From Pedobacter nanyangensis (GTDB taxonomy: Bacteria > Bacteroidota > Bacteroidia > Sphingobacteriales > Sphingobacteriaceae), in NCBI RefSeq assembly GCF_003313505.1, contig NZ_QMHO01000003.1, positions 553,155 through 617,154 of the forward strand: a DNA stretch of 64,000 nucleotides, written 5' to 3'. The notes below the pieces were generated by a model, which worked only from the letters and a program-made list of their open reading frames with translations, was not told the origin of the DNA and searched no databases. A program made the translations under genes and the position numbers. Shown one piece after another: positions 27,088 to 35,119 of the stretch; positions within the stretch are counted from its first letter, which is position 1, and the number at the start of each line of letters is the position of its first letter.

Positions 27088-28059
27088 CTATATAGAGGAT
27101 GATGATAATGCGCTTCTATACTCTGCAGGACTTACGCCTACAATCTTTTTAAAGGCGTTATAGAATGCGCTGCGTGAAGCAAATCCTGTTTGTTTAGCCA
27201 ATGCCTCAATGGTGAAGTTGCGCATGGCCTCGGTGTTGGCCATTTGCAGTTGAATGCTTTTGATTCGTTGTCCGTTTACAAAATCAGCAAAAGTCATTTT
27301 ATAGACATTGTTGAATATAGCGGAAAGCTTGTGGGTACTGCTCGACAAGGTATTGGCCACTTTTTCCAAACTCAAATCAGTTGTTTTAAAAGCTTCCTTT
27401 GTGATAATGTAATCTTCAATTTTGGCGCACCAATCTTCAGTTTCCCTATCTTTTTGTAAAGAAAGCTGATGTTGCTTTTGCACCCGCAGCAAGGTCTGTA
27501 ATTTCATATCCAACATGGATGCAACCAGGTGCAGGGGCAAGCGTTCGATGTATCCAGGTTTGGTATTTACAAAATAAAGATACCGTTCTTTGGCATTTCC
27601 CACCCTAATGATATGCGTACGTTCTTGCGCATCTCTGTAATACTGTTCTACCATTACCCTAAAAAGGTAATTCATGTCAAAGTATTTCGAGAAGAGCTCT
27701 TGTAAATCATCATTATGCATGGCAATGAGTTCCGAATCTTCTACCGCAATAATAGCTTCTTGCGATGGCACTACGCCGTGTAAACCAGAAATAGAACTTA
27801 CAAATTCATTGTCAATGGAAATATAGGTCACAATTTCCTTTCGTTGATGAATGGTTTGTCCCATCATTGCTCCACGTTTGATGAAATACATGTACTGACA
27901 TCGTTCGCCTTCTTTCAATAAAATTGTATCCTTTTTAACTTTCAGGCTTACTGTTTTTTCATAAAAAGCAGTGGATAGTTCTTTACTGATTGGACAGATG
28001 GCACCCAGCATTGCCAAAATATAGGCGACATCTTCTGTAGGAGCTTTTTTGTAACGCAT
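27088..28059 (-). CDS. Hybrid Crp-type sensor and AraC-type DNA-binding regulator
   Basis: Transcription regulator of about 323 residues from the ATG at 28059 (MRYKKAPTEDVAY); a GTG at 28170 would add 37 residues of poor quality. The N-terminal half (about 20-150) is a cyclic-nucleotide-binding-like fold (KKDTILLKEGERCQYMYFI). It is followed by a segment (about 180-208) like the winged helix of Crp/Fnr proteins of this phylum (RLPLHLVASMLDMKLQTLLR), and then a full AraC helix-turn-helix pair (about 215-320, ending TGFASRSAFYNAFKKIVGVSP). So it appears to hold a Crp-like helix-turn-helix and an AraC domain together. Ligand and targets are unknown. The palindrome downstream and the divergent fabV are candidates by position. 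Confidence 0.8.
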   Translation of the reverse strand: MRYKKAPTEDVAYILAMLGAICPISKELSTAFYEKTVSLKVKKDTILLKEGERCQYMYFIKRGAMMGQTIHQRKEIVTYISIDNEFVSSISGLHGVVPSQEAIIAVEDSELIAMHNDDLQELFSKYFDMNYLFRVMVEQYYRDAQERTHIIRVGNAKERYLYFVNTKPGYIERLPLHLVASMLDMKLQTLLRVQKQHQLSLQKDRETEDWCAKIEDYIITKEAFKTTDLSLEKVANTLSSSTHKLSAIFNNVYKMTFADFVNGQRIKSIQLQMANTEAMRNFTIEALAKQTGFASRSAFYNAFKKIVGVSPAEYRSALSSSSI

Positions 28060-28553
28060 TACGCTAGAGATATCAACAAATATATTCTTTTTCGTAAAGA
28101 AGTGGTTAGAGATACCATACAAGATAATGCTGGTAAGCACGCCGCTTTGCCTTTGAGGGAGAAACCGCACGGCGGAGAGGGAGAGGTATTCTCTGGCCGT
28201 ACATGCTTTACAGCTGTCGCTACGGATGTGTAAGTAGTAACGGCTATGTAAAGAGAAGATTCTTTAAAAACTACAAACGCTGCGATTTAGCACCTGCCAT
28301 TTTCACGACCGCTGTAAAATAAACCTTGGCGAAGTGGTTATGGCAAAATGGAGCGCAGCGTAATAAAGCCATTTGAACGGAGCAAAGGGCTACACTGGCC
28401 AAGAACTACAGGATTTGCTTTTCAAAAAAAAAATTTTGCCCTGTATTGGCGTCCATGCGCCGGACAAGGTACTTTCTAAATTTGCAGAGCACAAAAAAAT
28501 AGGTAGCTTTGACAAAGGATTGCCAGTAACTTGGCATTATATAATACAAGATT
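28060..28553. other. 494-base gap between divergent regulator and fabV
   Basis: No convincing gene. An open frame 28373-28564 (TTG start, 63 codons, ending in GLPVTWHYIIQDYDY) overlaps the fabV start; its codons look partly coding but I recognise no family. A small inverted repeat TTGCCA/TTGGCA lies at about 28519-28536. The fabV promoter is not clear. Confidence 0.4.
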
Positions 28554-29756
28554 ATGATTATTGAACCTAGAATGCGTGGTTTTATTTGTTTAACAGCCCA
28601 TCCAGATGGTGCTGCACAAAACGTTAAAAACCAAATTGAATATGTAAAATCTAAAGGAGCAATTAACGGCCCTAAACGTGTGTTGGTTATTGGTGCTTCA
28701 ACAGGCTTTGGTTTAGCCTCTAGAATAACTGCGGCTTATGGCTCAGGTGCTGCTACCATTGGCGTTTATTTTGAAAAGGAACCTAAAGAGGGCAAAACTG
28801 CCTCTCCGGGATGGTACAATACCGCTGCGTTTGAAAAACAAGCCATTGCAGATGGGTTATATGCCAAAAGTATTAACGGCGATGCTTTTTCTAACGAAGT
28901 AAAACAACAAACCATTGATTTAATCAAGGCGGATTGGGGTCAGGTAGATTTAATTATCTATAGCTTGGCTTCTCCAGTAAGAACCAATCCAAAAACTGGC
29001 GTAACGCACCGTTCGACTTTAAAACCTATTGGCGGTACTTTCAGTGACAAAACGGTTGATTTCCATACCGGCATTGTATCGCAAGTGAGCATTGAGCCTG
29101 CCAACGAAGAAGAAATTGAAAATACGATTGCGGTAATGGGCGGCGAAGACTGGGAAATGTGGATTGACGACTTGAAAGCAGCTGGAGCTTTGGCCGAGGG
29201 TGCTACCACTGTGGCTTATTCATACATTGGTCCAAAAGTAACGGAAGCGGTTTATCGCAAAGGTACTATTGGCCGTGCTAAAGACCATTTGGAAGCAACG
29301 GCATTTACCATTAGCGATAAATTGGCCGAACTTAAGGGAAAAGCCTACGTTTCGGTAAACAAAGCCTTGGTTACCCAAGCGAGTTCAGCTATCCCTGTAA
29401 TTCCGCTATACATTTCTTTCTTGTACAAAACGATGAAAGAGATGGGCATTCATGAAGGTTGTATTGAGCAAATCCAACGTTTATTCAACGAAAGGCTTTA
29501 CACTGGCGGAGATGTTCCTGTGGACGAAAAAGGCCGTATTAGAATTGATGATTGGGAAATGCGTGACGATGTACAAGCTAAAGTAGCTGAACTTTGGAAG
29601 ACTGCCGATACGGAGACTTTACCAGCAACTGGCGATTTAGCGGGCTACAAACACGATTTCTTAAACCTTTTTGGTTTTGATGTGGAAGGTGTAGACTACC
29701 AAGCTGAAGCCAATGAAATGGTTGAAATACCTGGATTGCAACAAGTACAGGCTTAA
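28554..29756 (+). CDS. fabV: FabV-type trans-2-enoyl-ACP/CoA reductase
   Basis: NADH-dependent enoyl reductase of 400 residues catalysing the last reduction in fatty-acid elongation, or enoyl-CoA reduction. The family hallmark Y-x8-K is present as Y234 to K243 (YRKGTIGRAK). Other family features are the N-terminal IIEPRMRGFICLTAHP, the nucleotide-binding GASTGFGLASR (47-57), and SLASPVRTNPKTG (137-149). Length and start match the family. FabV enzymes are known for low sensitivity to triclosan, a family property not tested here. It is monocistronic with a terminator 50 bases downstream. Confidence 0.96.
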   Translation: MIIEPRMRGFICLTAHPDGAAQNVKNQIEYVKSKGAINGPKRVLVIGASTGFGLASRITAAYGSGAATIGVYFEKEPKEGKTASPGWYNTAAFEKQAIADGLYAKSINGDAFSNEVKQQTIDLIKADWGQVDLIIYSLASPVRTNPKTGVTHRSTLKPIGGTFSDKTVDFHTGIVSQVSIEPANEEEIENTIAVMGGEDWEMWIDDLKAAGALAEGATTVAYSYIGPKVTEAVYRKGTIGRAKDHLEATAFTISDKLAELKGKAYVSVNKALVTQASSAIPVIPLYISFLYKTMKEMGIHEGCIEQIQRLFNERLYTGGDVPVDEKGRIRIDDWEMRDDVQAKVAELWKTADTETLPATGDLAGYKHDFLNLFGFDVEGVDYQAEANEMVEIPGLQQVQA

Positions 29757-29805
29757 TTGAATGTGATGATTGGCTGATGGATAATTAGCTAATTCAACGA
29801 TATAG

Positions 29806-29854
29806 AACGTCATTTCGACCCCGAACTTTTGGGAGCGAAATGGCGTTTTTTTTT
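29806..29854 (+). terminator. Intrinsic terminator after fabV
   Basis: Twelve-base arms AACGTCATTTCG (29806-29817) and CGAAATGGCGTT (29836-29847) with one wobble pair, followed by a long T tract. The CGTCATTTCG core looks like other intergenic hairpins of this genome (for example 17281-17325). Confidence 0.8.
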
Positions 29855-29976
29855 ATTATCCAATTATCTCATCAATAAATTAGCTGATTGGTAAATGTGC
29901 TGATTGGCTAATGTTATCCGTAGCTTAATCCCAAAGATTACTTAGCGGAAACTTTGGATTTTACCCTATATTTTCA

Positions 29977-30092
29977 AGACCTCGAAGCGGTCAAATGCCT
30001 ATAAAAAACTGACTAACGCTAATGCGACTCCGTAGGAGTCGTATGCTTTTGGAAGGTTTGTGCTACAATTATCGAAATCCTTCGGATTTTTG
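29977..30092. repeat. Composite three-hairpin repeat B, copy 1
   Basis: Three short stems with 3-base loops in fixed order: GACCTC-GAA-GCGGTC (one mismatch), CGACTCC-GTA-GGAGTCG (perfect) and AAATCC-TTC-GGATTT (perfect). The same three stems in the same order and orientation, with similar spacing, occur at 63851-63968. Confidence 0.8.
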
Positions 30093-30228
30093 TTCAAGCA
30101 CTACCGAGCATTCCATATCGTGATCCCTACAACGTATCGTTCCTCACTGAAAGGGCATTTTTTAGTCGACCAACTATCACATTAACAAATCTGCTAATTA
30201 GCTAATCAACCAATCATCACATTACTAA

Positions 30229-31752
30229 TTATTTATTCGCCACTTTATAAGTTGGGTCGTCAATATTTACTTCGATGATATTTCCGGCATTCCTTAGCAA
30301 CAACCTGCTATCTGCACTCAAATGTCTTAGGGTAACTTTCTTATTTAATTTGCGATAGCGTTCCGTAATTTTATGGACGGCATCAATGGCACTCATATCG
30401 CTAATCCTACTGTCTTTAAAGTCTATCACCACCATATCGGGATCATGCTGAACATCAAATTTTTCTAAGAAAGCCGCAGTAGAACCAAAGAACAAAGGTC
30501 CATAAATCTCGTAGTGCTTCACTCCTTCCTCATCTATATGCTTTTTGGCTCTAATCCGTCGGGCACTTTCCCAAGCAAAAACCAATGCGGATAAAATTAC
30601 CCCTATTAAAACAGCGAGCGCCAAATTGTGCATCAATACCGTAACCGCAGCCACGACCACCCCAATAAAAATATCCGACTTTGGCATTTTGTTAATCACC
30701 CTTAAACTACTCCATTCAAAAGTGGTAATAGCCACCACCATCATTACCCCTACCAAAGCCGCCATGGGCAATTTGCCTATTACTGGCGCACCCACCAAGA
30801 TAATGAGCAAAATGGTGAGGGCAGCAACAATAGCCGACAGCCTTGCCCTAGCTCCTGCAGTTAAATTGACCAAGGTTTGGGCAATCATGGGGCAGCCGCC
30901 CATTCCAAAAAAGAAACCATTTAGGATATTGGCACTGCCCTGCGCTACACATTCCCTATTGCCATTGCCTTTATTGCCTACAATTTCATCTACCAAATTT
31001 AAGGTGAGCAAACCTTCGGTTAAACCTACCATGGCCATAATTAAACCAAAGGGAAATACAATTTGCAAAGTTTCGAAATTAAAAGGCACTTGTGGCATAT
31101 GAAAAGGCGGCAAACCTCCTGCTACCGAAGCAATATCACTCACCGTTTTGGTTTGAACGCCTGCAATTAGCACCACACCAAAAACCGCTAAAATAGCCAC
31201 TAATGAAGCAGGAACCGTTTTCGTAATTTTAGGCCAGAGCCACACAATCGCAATAGTTAAAGCCACCAAACCCAACATGGTATATAAGGCCGTTCCGCTT
31301 AGCCATTCGCCAGTTTCCCGCACTTTAAATTGGTCTAACTGCGACATGAAAATCACGATAGCCAAACCATTCACAAAACCATACATTACCGATTGCGGCA
31401 CCAACCTCACAAACTTGCCCAGCTTAAAAATACCTACCGTAATTTGAATGACACCTGCTACGATTACGGCAGCAAACACATATTCCAACCCATGCAACTT
31501 CATCAAAGCGATGAGTGTAATTACCGTAGCACCGGCTCCGCCCGAAACCAATCCAGGCCTACCTCCTAAAATGGCTGTAACCAAGCCCATGATAAAGGCA
31601 GCATACAAACCTGTGAGCGGAGGAAAGCCAGCCAGTATCGCAAACGACAAGGACTCGGGAATCATAGTCATTGCAACAGTTAAGCCGGCCAAAATCTCAT
31701 TCTTATAATTGATGGGCTGCTTAAAATCAAAAAGAGAAAATGCCTGCTTCAT
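30229..31752 (-). CDS. SulP family inorganic anion transporter
   Basis: Membrane transporter of 507 residues with about 12 predicted helices (residues 15-415) and a C-terminal STAS domain (about 430-500, VVIDFKDSRISDMSAIDAVHKI). The SulP signature region PESLSFAILAGFPPLTGLYAA-like lies at about residues 33-53 and a conserved central segment has FFGMGGCPMIAQTL. Substrates of the family include sulfate, bicarbonate and other anions; nothing here decides which. No carbonic anhydrase or sulfate-assimilation gene is adjacent. It is convergent with fabV and divergent from the pirin gene. Confidence 0.93.
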   Translation of the reverse strand: MKQAFSLFDFKQPINYKNEILAGLTVAMTMIPESLSFAILAGFPPLTGLYAAFIMGLVTAILGGRPGLVSGGAGATVITLIALMKLHGLEYVFAAVIVAGVIQITVGIFKLGKFVRLVPQSVMYGFVNGLAIVIFMSQLDQFKVRETGEWLSGTALYTMLGLVALTIAIVWLWPKITKTVPASLVAILAVFGVVLIAGVQTKTVSDIASVAGGLPPFHMPQVPFNFETLQIVFPFGLIMAMVGLTEGLLTLNLVDEIVGNKGNGNRECVAQGSANILNGFFFGMGGCPMIAQTLVNLTAGARARLSAIVAALTILLIILVGAPVIGKLPMAALVGVMMVVAITTFEWSSLRVINKMPKSDIFIGVVVAAVTVLMHNLALAVLIGVILSALVFAWESARRIRAKKHIDEEGVKHYEIYGPLFFGSTAAFLEKFDVQHDPDMVVIDFKDSRISDMSAIDAVHKITERYRKLNKKVTLRHLSADSRLLLRNAGNIIEVNIDDPTYKVANK

Positions 31753-31837
31753 TTTGGAATTTAAACCGCTAAATTACAGCAAAGGTTTTTAACAACGAGA
31801 TTAAAGAAGAAAATCGACTTTTCAGAGGCCTTTTAAG

Positions 31838-31845
31838 TATATTTG
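31838..31845 (+). promoter_or_regulatory. -7 box of the pirin gene
   Basis: TATATTTG, an exact TAnnTTTG match, lies 23 bases before the ATG at 31869. No clear -33 TTG is present. Confidence 0.55.
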
Positions 31846-31868
31846 CTTGAACAGTAAAACCCAAAATT

Positions 31869-32756
31869 ATGTCAAATATCCAACTCATCATAGAAGAAAG
31901 ACCAAGTGATATTGGTAATTTTTTAGTAGGCAGATTGCTACCTTTTAGAGAGAAGCGATTGGTAGGTCCTTTTTGTTTTATTGACCACATGGGGCCCGCC
32001 GCCATGAACGACCATCAGAACATCGACATCCCGCCTCATCCACACATTGGTTTATCGACGTTGACTTATTTGTTTGAAGGCGCCATTATGCACCGCGATG
32101 GTTTAGGTACCACGGTAGAGATTAATCCGGGGCAAGTGAACTGGATGACGGCAGGGAAGGGCATTGCCCACTCCGAGCGTACCCCTGAAAGGTTAAGACA
32201 TAGCGACAAGTTTTTACACGGTCTGCAAATTTGGGTGGCATTGCCCAAGCACCTCGAGCAAATGGACCCTGAGTTTTTTCATGCCGATGGCAAGGATATT
32301 CCCACTTGGCAGGATGATGCGGTAGATTTTAAGTTAATTGCTGGTGAGGCTTTTGGCAGAAAATCACCCATACCCGTATATAGCCCACTGTATTTTATAG
32401 AAATCAAAAATAAAGCAGCTAAAACCCTAAATATTGGGGAGCATCTTTTTGGCGAAAGCGGTTTATATATTTTAGAAGGCGGTGTAAGCAGTGAAGGCAA
32501 TACTTTTGGCCCAAAGAACTTCTTGGTAGCCAAAGACAGCAAACTCTGCGAATTTACCTTAGAACCTAATAGCACGGTTTATATTTTCGGCGGCGAGCCT
32601 TTTGCCGAAGAGCGTTTTATTTACTGGAATTTTGTAGCCAGCAGCAGAGCACTCATTGAAGAGGCCAAAGAAAAATGGCTAAGGCAAGAATTTGCCCCTG
32701 TACCAGGTGAAACTGAATTTGTACCGTTACCTCCCCAAACGAGGAATGTGAAGTAA
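31869..32756 (+). CDS. Pirin family protein
   Basis: Bicupin protein of 295 residues. The N-terminal pirin cupin (about 20-125) carries the metal-ligand residues in HPHIGLSTLTYLF and GKGIAHSER (His, His, His and Glu), and the C-terminal cupin (about 175-280) is the Pirin_C type (HLFGESGLYILEGG). Members include quercetin dioxygenases and redox-sensing proteins; the reaction here cannot be assigned. The gene is monocistronic and converges with the PaaE-like reductase. The start at 31869 fits the family (SNIQLIIEERPSDIG). Confidence 0.93.
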   Translation: MSNIQLIIEERPSDIGNFLVGRLLPFREKRLVGPFCFIDHMGPAAMNDHQNIDIPPHPHIGLSTLTYLFEGAIMHRDGLGTTVEINPGQVNWMTAGKGIAHSERTPERLRHSDKFLHGLQIWVALPKHLEQMDPEFFHADGKDIPTWQDDAVDFKLIAGEAFGRKSPIPVYSPLYFIEIKNKAAKTLNIGEHLFGESGLYILEGGVSSEGNTFGPKNFLVAKDSKLCEFTLEPNSTVYIFGGEPFAEERFIYWNFVASSRALIEEAKEKWLRQEFAPVPGETEFVPLPPQTRNVK

Positions 32757-32856
32757 ATTTAGGCAATAACTATCCCGCTCCTTTTCAAAGAGGGGGGATA
32801 TACATTAAGCTTTAAAACCTACAGCCAGAAACTTTTAACTTATAACTCGCAACAAA

Positions 32857-33903
32857 CTACCCCCAAGTAATTGTTGTATCATTTTCGGTGGGATGGCCCG
32901 TGCAAACCAACACCCTGCCTTTGGCTATTTCATCATCAGTAAGCACCTCGTTATAATCCATTCTTACACCGCCCGAAATGCAGGTAGCCACACAAGTACT
33001 GCAAACACCCCCGCTACAGCTGTAAGGGATGTTTATCTTGTGTTCCAGGGCTACATCTAAAATCCTTTTGGGCCAAGGCACCTCCAAATGATGGGTTTCT
33101 CCCTGAAAAATTAAATGAATGGAATAGGTATTTTTATCGATGACTTTTTCTGTCGTATCATCCTCGTCAATTTCATCTTCGGGCAGCACGAAAGTTTCTC
33201 GTTTCACCTGATGTGGCTTAAAGCCAATTCCCAGGATAGAAATGCGGCAAACATCCATATAATCAACCGGGCCACAAGTATAAAATAAAGCATCTTCCTT
33301 GGCAAAAGCCAAATGCGCTCTTACTAATTCCTGTGCCAGGAAACCATTTAAGCGTGCTCTTAACAGATTTTTAGCGTTGCTGAACAAGAAAATCAGCTCC
33401 AACCGATCAGGATAGATCTGTTGCCAAGCCTTCAAATCATCAATAAACAAAGTTTCCCCAGCAGAACGGCTACTATAAATCAATACAATTTTGGATCGCT
33501 TCTCGGCAACTAAGGCTGTTTTTAAGATAGAAAACAAAGGGGTAATCCCCACTCCCGCTGCAAACAGGAATACTGTTCTCGGCAATTCGGCATTTGGTTC
33601 ATAAAAGAACTGCCCATTGGGTTCAGCAACTTCTACGATATCTCCAGCAGCAATTTGATGATGCAGAAAACGTGAAATTTCGCCATTTTCTACCAGCTTT
33701 ACCGCAATGGCCAGAGGCTCGTCCACCACAGGCGAGCTGTAAAAAGAATAAGAACGACGCAATTCCTTTCCGTTAAGGGTAAATGATAAAGTGAGGAATT
33801 GCCCCGCTTTATAGGCCAAGCCCTCCACAGGTTCAAATACAATACTGATAACCTCATTCACTTCTTGGCGTACCGCAGCAACTTTTAAATGTTGTAGAGA
33901 CAT
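32857..33903 (-). CDS. PaaE-like ferredoxin-NAD(P)H oxidoreductase with C-terminal 2Fe-2S domain
   Basis: Flavin reductase of 348 residues with a FAD-binding domain (about 5-100, RRSYSFYS motif), an NAD(P)-binding domain (about 105-235, AAGVGITPL and CGPVDYMD) and a plant-type 2Fe-2S ferredoxin domain (about 260-348, CSGGVCSTC plus a later cysteine at VCTGHP). The frame extends to 34023, but that extension is hydrophobic and lacks family likeness; the ATG at 33903 begins MSLQHLKVAAV and has TACTTTTG four bases upstream, which supports it. It could feed electrons to an oxygenase or desaturase; no phenylacetate cluster is nearby, so the partner is unknown. Confidence 0.9.
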   Translation of the reverse strand: MSLQHLKVAAVRQEVNEVISIVFEPVEGLAYKAGQFLTLSFTLNGKELRRSYSFYSSPVVDEPLAIAVKLVENGEISRFLHHQIAAGDIVEVAEPNGQFFYEPNAELPRTVFLFAAGVGITPLFSILKTALVAEKRSKIVLIYSSRSAGETLFIDDLKAWQQIYPDRLELIFLFSNAKNLLRARLNGFLAQELVRAHLAFAKEDALFYTCGPVDYMDVCRISILGIGFKPHQVKRETFVLPEDEIDEDDTTEKVIDKNTYSIHLIFQGETHHLEVPWPKRILDVALEHKINIPYSCSGGVCSTCVATCISGGVRMDYNEVLTDDEIAKGRVLVCTGHPTENDTTITWG

Positions 33904-33907
33904 ATGC

Positions 33908-33915
33908 CAAAAGTA
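33908..33915 (-). promoter_or_regulatory. -7 promoter box of the PaaE-like reductase gene
   Basis: Minus-strand TACTTTTG ends four bases (GCAT) before the ATG at 33903, the same geometry as at five other genes in the window. It argues against the longer reading frame that starts at 34023. Confidence 0.65.
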
Positions 33916-34042
33916 GAAAGTTAAAAGTAAAAAGGCGAAAATGCCATTAAATAAGCCACAGATAAACAGATTATTTATTGGCCTTATAATAGAGTTTGAG
34001 TTAAGGGTTAAATACAAACACATATTGGCAGCCTATAAACGA

Positions 34043-34077
34043 AAAAAGCGGCTTCCTTTATTTCGGAAACCGCTTTT
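34043..34077 (-). terminator. Intrinsic terminator after the lytic transglycosylase gene
   Basis: Arms AAAAGCGG and CCGCTTTT with an inner TCC/GGA pairing; on the minus strand the stem runs into six T. It lies 31 bases past the stop codon at 34109. Confidence 0.8.
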
Positions 34078-34108
34078 AAAATGCTTATAAAAAAGCTATA
34101 CCAATTTT

Positions 34109-34891
34109 TTATTCTACAGTAGTGGCACTTACGTCCTGTACTTGTTTGTATGCGATTAACGCTTTCTGATCTTTGTAACCATTACGGTGCGGATTTTCCA
34201 GAATCTCCTTCATCGAGATCAGTTTGTACACGTACGCCCCTGTTTCTCTATTCAGCTTCATCTTGAAGTAATTATCCTGCTTTTGGCGGTTAATCTGTTT
34301 ACGCATATGGCTATCGCCAACATTGTAAGCAGCTGCTACCAAAGTCCAGCTATCAAAAATCTCGTAAAGTTCTTTGATATATTTTGCTGCAGCAATGGTA
34401 GATTTTTTCAGGTTGTAGCGCTCGTCTACACCCTTCCTCACCTTCAATCCATACATACGGGCAGTACTTGGCATAAATTGCCAAAAGCCTGCTGCTCCCT
34501 TAGGTGACACCCCTCCCTTTAAGCCAGATTCTACCAAAGGCAGATACTTAAAGTCATTAGGTATACCATAGGCGGCCAAAATTGGCTCTATCACTGGAAA
34601 CCATTCTGCTGCTTTCTTATGCAAACGATTTGTCTGCAAATTTCCATAAGAAAATGAAGCCAAAGTCCTCTTCATTTTATGAGTTACCTTTGTATCACCA
34701 ATTGGTAATGTTTCTTCGGCAAACTCTAGTTGAGCTATTGAAAATACCGGCTCATCGGTTTCTTTTATACTATTGGTATAGTTATCTTTCTTAAGATTTT
34801 CTACTTTGGTTGGTAGCTTATAAGCAAACACTTTGGCCATGATCAGCAATCCTAAAACTACTGCACATGGGATGAGGTGTTTCTTTAACAT
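34109..34891 (-). CDS. Lytic transglycosylase (SLT domain)
   Basis: Peptidoglycan-cleaving enzyme of 260 residues that forms 1,6-anhydromuramyl products. An N-terminal membrane helix or signal anchor (residues 5-23) places it in the periplasm. The SLT domain (about 85-225) shows the catalytic glutamate in LPLVESGL and the family motifs GAAGFWQFMPSTARMYGLKV and AAAYNVGDSHM. It resembles MltD without LysM repeats. The minus-strand start region carries an unusually strong Shine-Dalgarno sequence (GGAGGAAG just before the ATG), rare in this phylum, and a complete promoter 34930-34960. Its transcript ends at the terminator 34043-34077. Confidence 0.92.
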   Translation of the reverse strand: MLKKHLIPCAVVLGLLIMAKVFAYKLPTKVENLKKDNYTNSIKETDEPVFSIAQLEFAEETLPIGDTKVTHKMKRTLASFSYGNLQTNRLHKKAAEWFPVIEPILAAYGIPNDFKYLPLVESGLKGGVSPKGAAGFWQFMPSTARMYGLKVRKGVDERYNLKKSTIAAAKYIKELYEIFDSWTLVAAAYNVGDSHMRKQINRQKQDNYFKMKLNRETGAYVYKLISMKEILENPHRNGYKDQKALIAYKQVQDVSATTVE

Positions 34892-34929
34892 CTTCCTCCT
34901 TTTTTAGTTAACACTTAATACTTGGTGCG

Positions 34930-34960
34930 CAAAGGTACAATTTATTTATTTAATTATCAA
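34930..34960 (-). promoter_or_regulatory. Consensus promoter of the lytic transglycosylase gene
   Basis: Minus-strand TTG (34958-34960), a 20-base spacer and TACCTTTG (34930-34937) match the Bacteroidota -33/-7 consensus. The predicted leader of about 35 bases ends in a GGAGG motif. Confidence 0.75.
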
Positions 34961-35056
34961 GCACTTATAAAAACAAGCCTTAAAATCGGCCTTTAAAACA
35001 TCGTGAAGCTAGTTTTTTAAACACTCCATTTCAGCGAAAATCCGTGTTATTTTCAA

Positions 35057-35106
35057 TTGCTAATCCATACAAATTTGCTAACTTTGCATCCGCATTATTT
35101 ATGCGG
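35057..35106 (+). promoter_or_regulatory. Promoter and leader hairpin of the pseudouridine synthase gene
   Basis: TTG (35057-35059), a 19-base spacer and TAACTTTG (35079-35086) form a consensus promoter. The first transcribed bases contain a perfect hairpin CCGCAT-TATTT-ATGCGG (35090-35106), which ends 13 bases before the ATG and could stabilise the 5' end or affect initiation. Confidence 0.7.
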
Positions 35107-35119
35107 TTAAAATCGTATC

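Larger units (their letters stand above)
29757..30228. other. 472-base intergenic stretch with terminator and repeat B
   Basis: Between fabV and the SulP gene (convergent). It contains the fabV terminator (29806-29854), AT-rich degenerate repeats of the type GCTAATTAGCTAAT / GCTGATTGGCTAATG (29780-29910 and 30190-30225), and repeat B copy 1 (29977-30092). No gene is seen. Confidence 0.65.

Noticed and set aside
28373..28564. 63-codon ORF upstream of fabV
   Set aside because: TTG start, no recognised family, overlaps the fabV start by 11 bases. It may be a gene remnant, but single-frame evidence is too weak to list as a gene.
33904..34023. 40-residue N-terminal extension of the PaaE-like reductase
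   Set aside because: The promoter box at 33908-33915 lies inside it and homologues begin near residue 41, so the ATG at 33903 was preferred.
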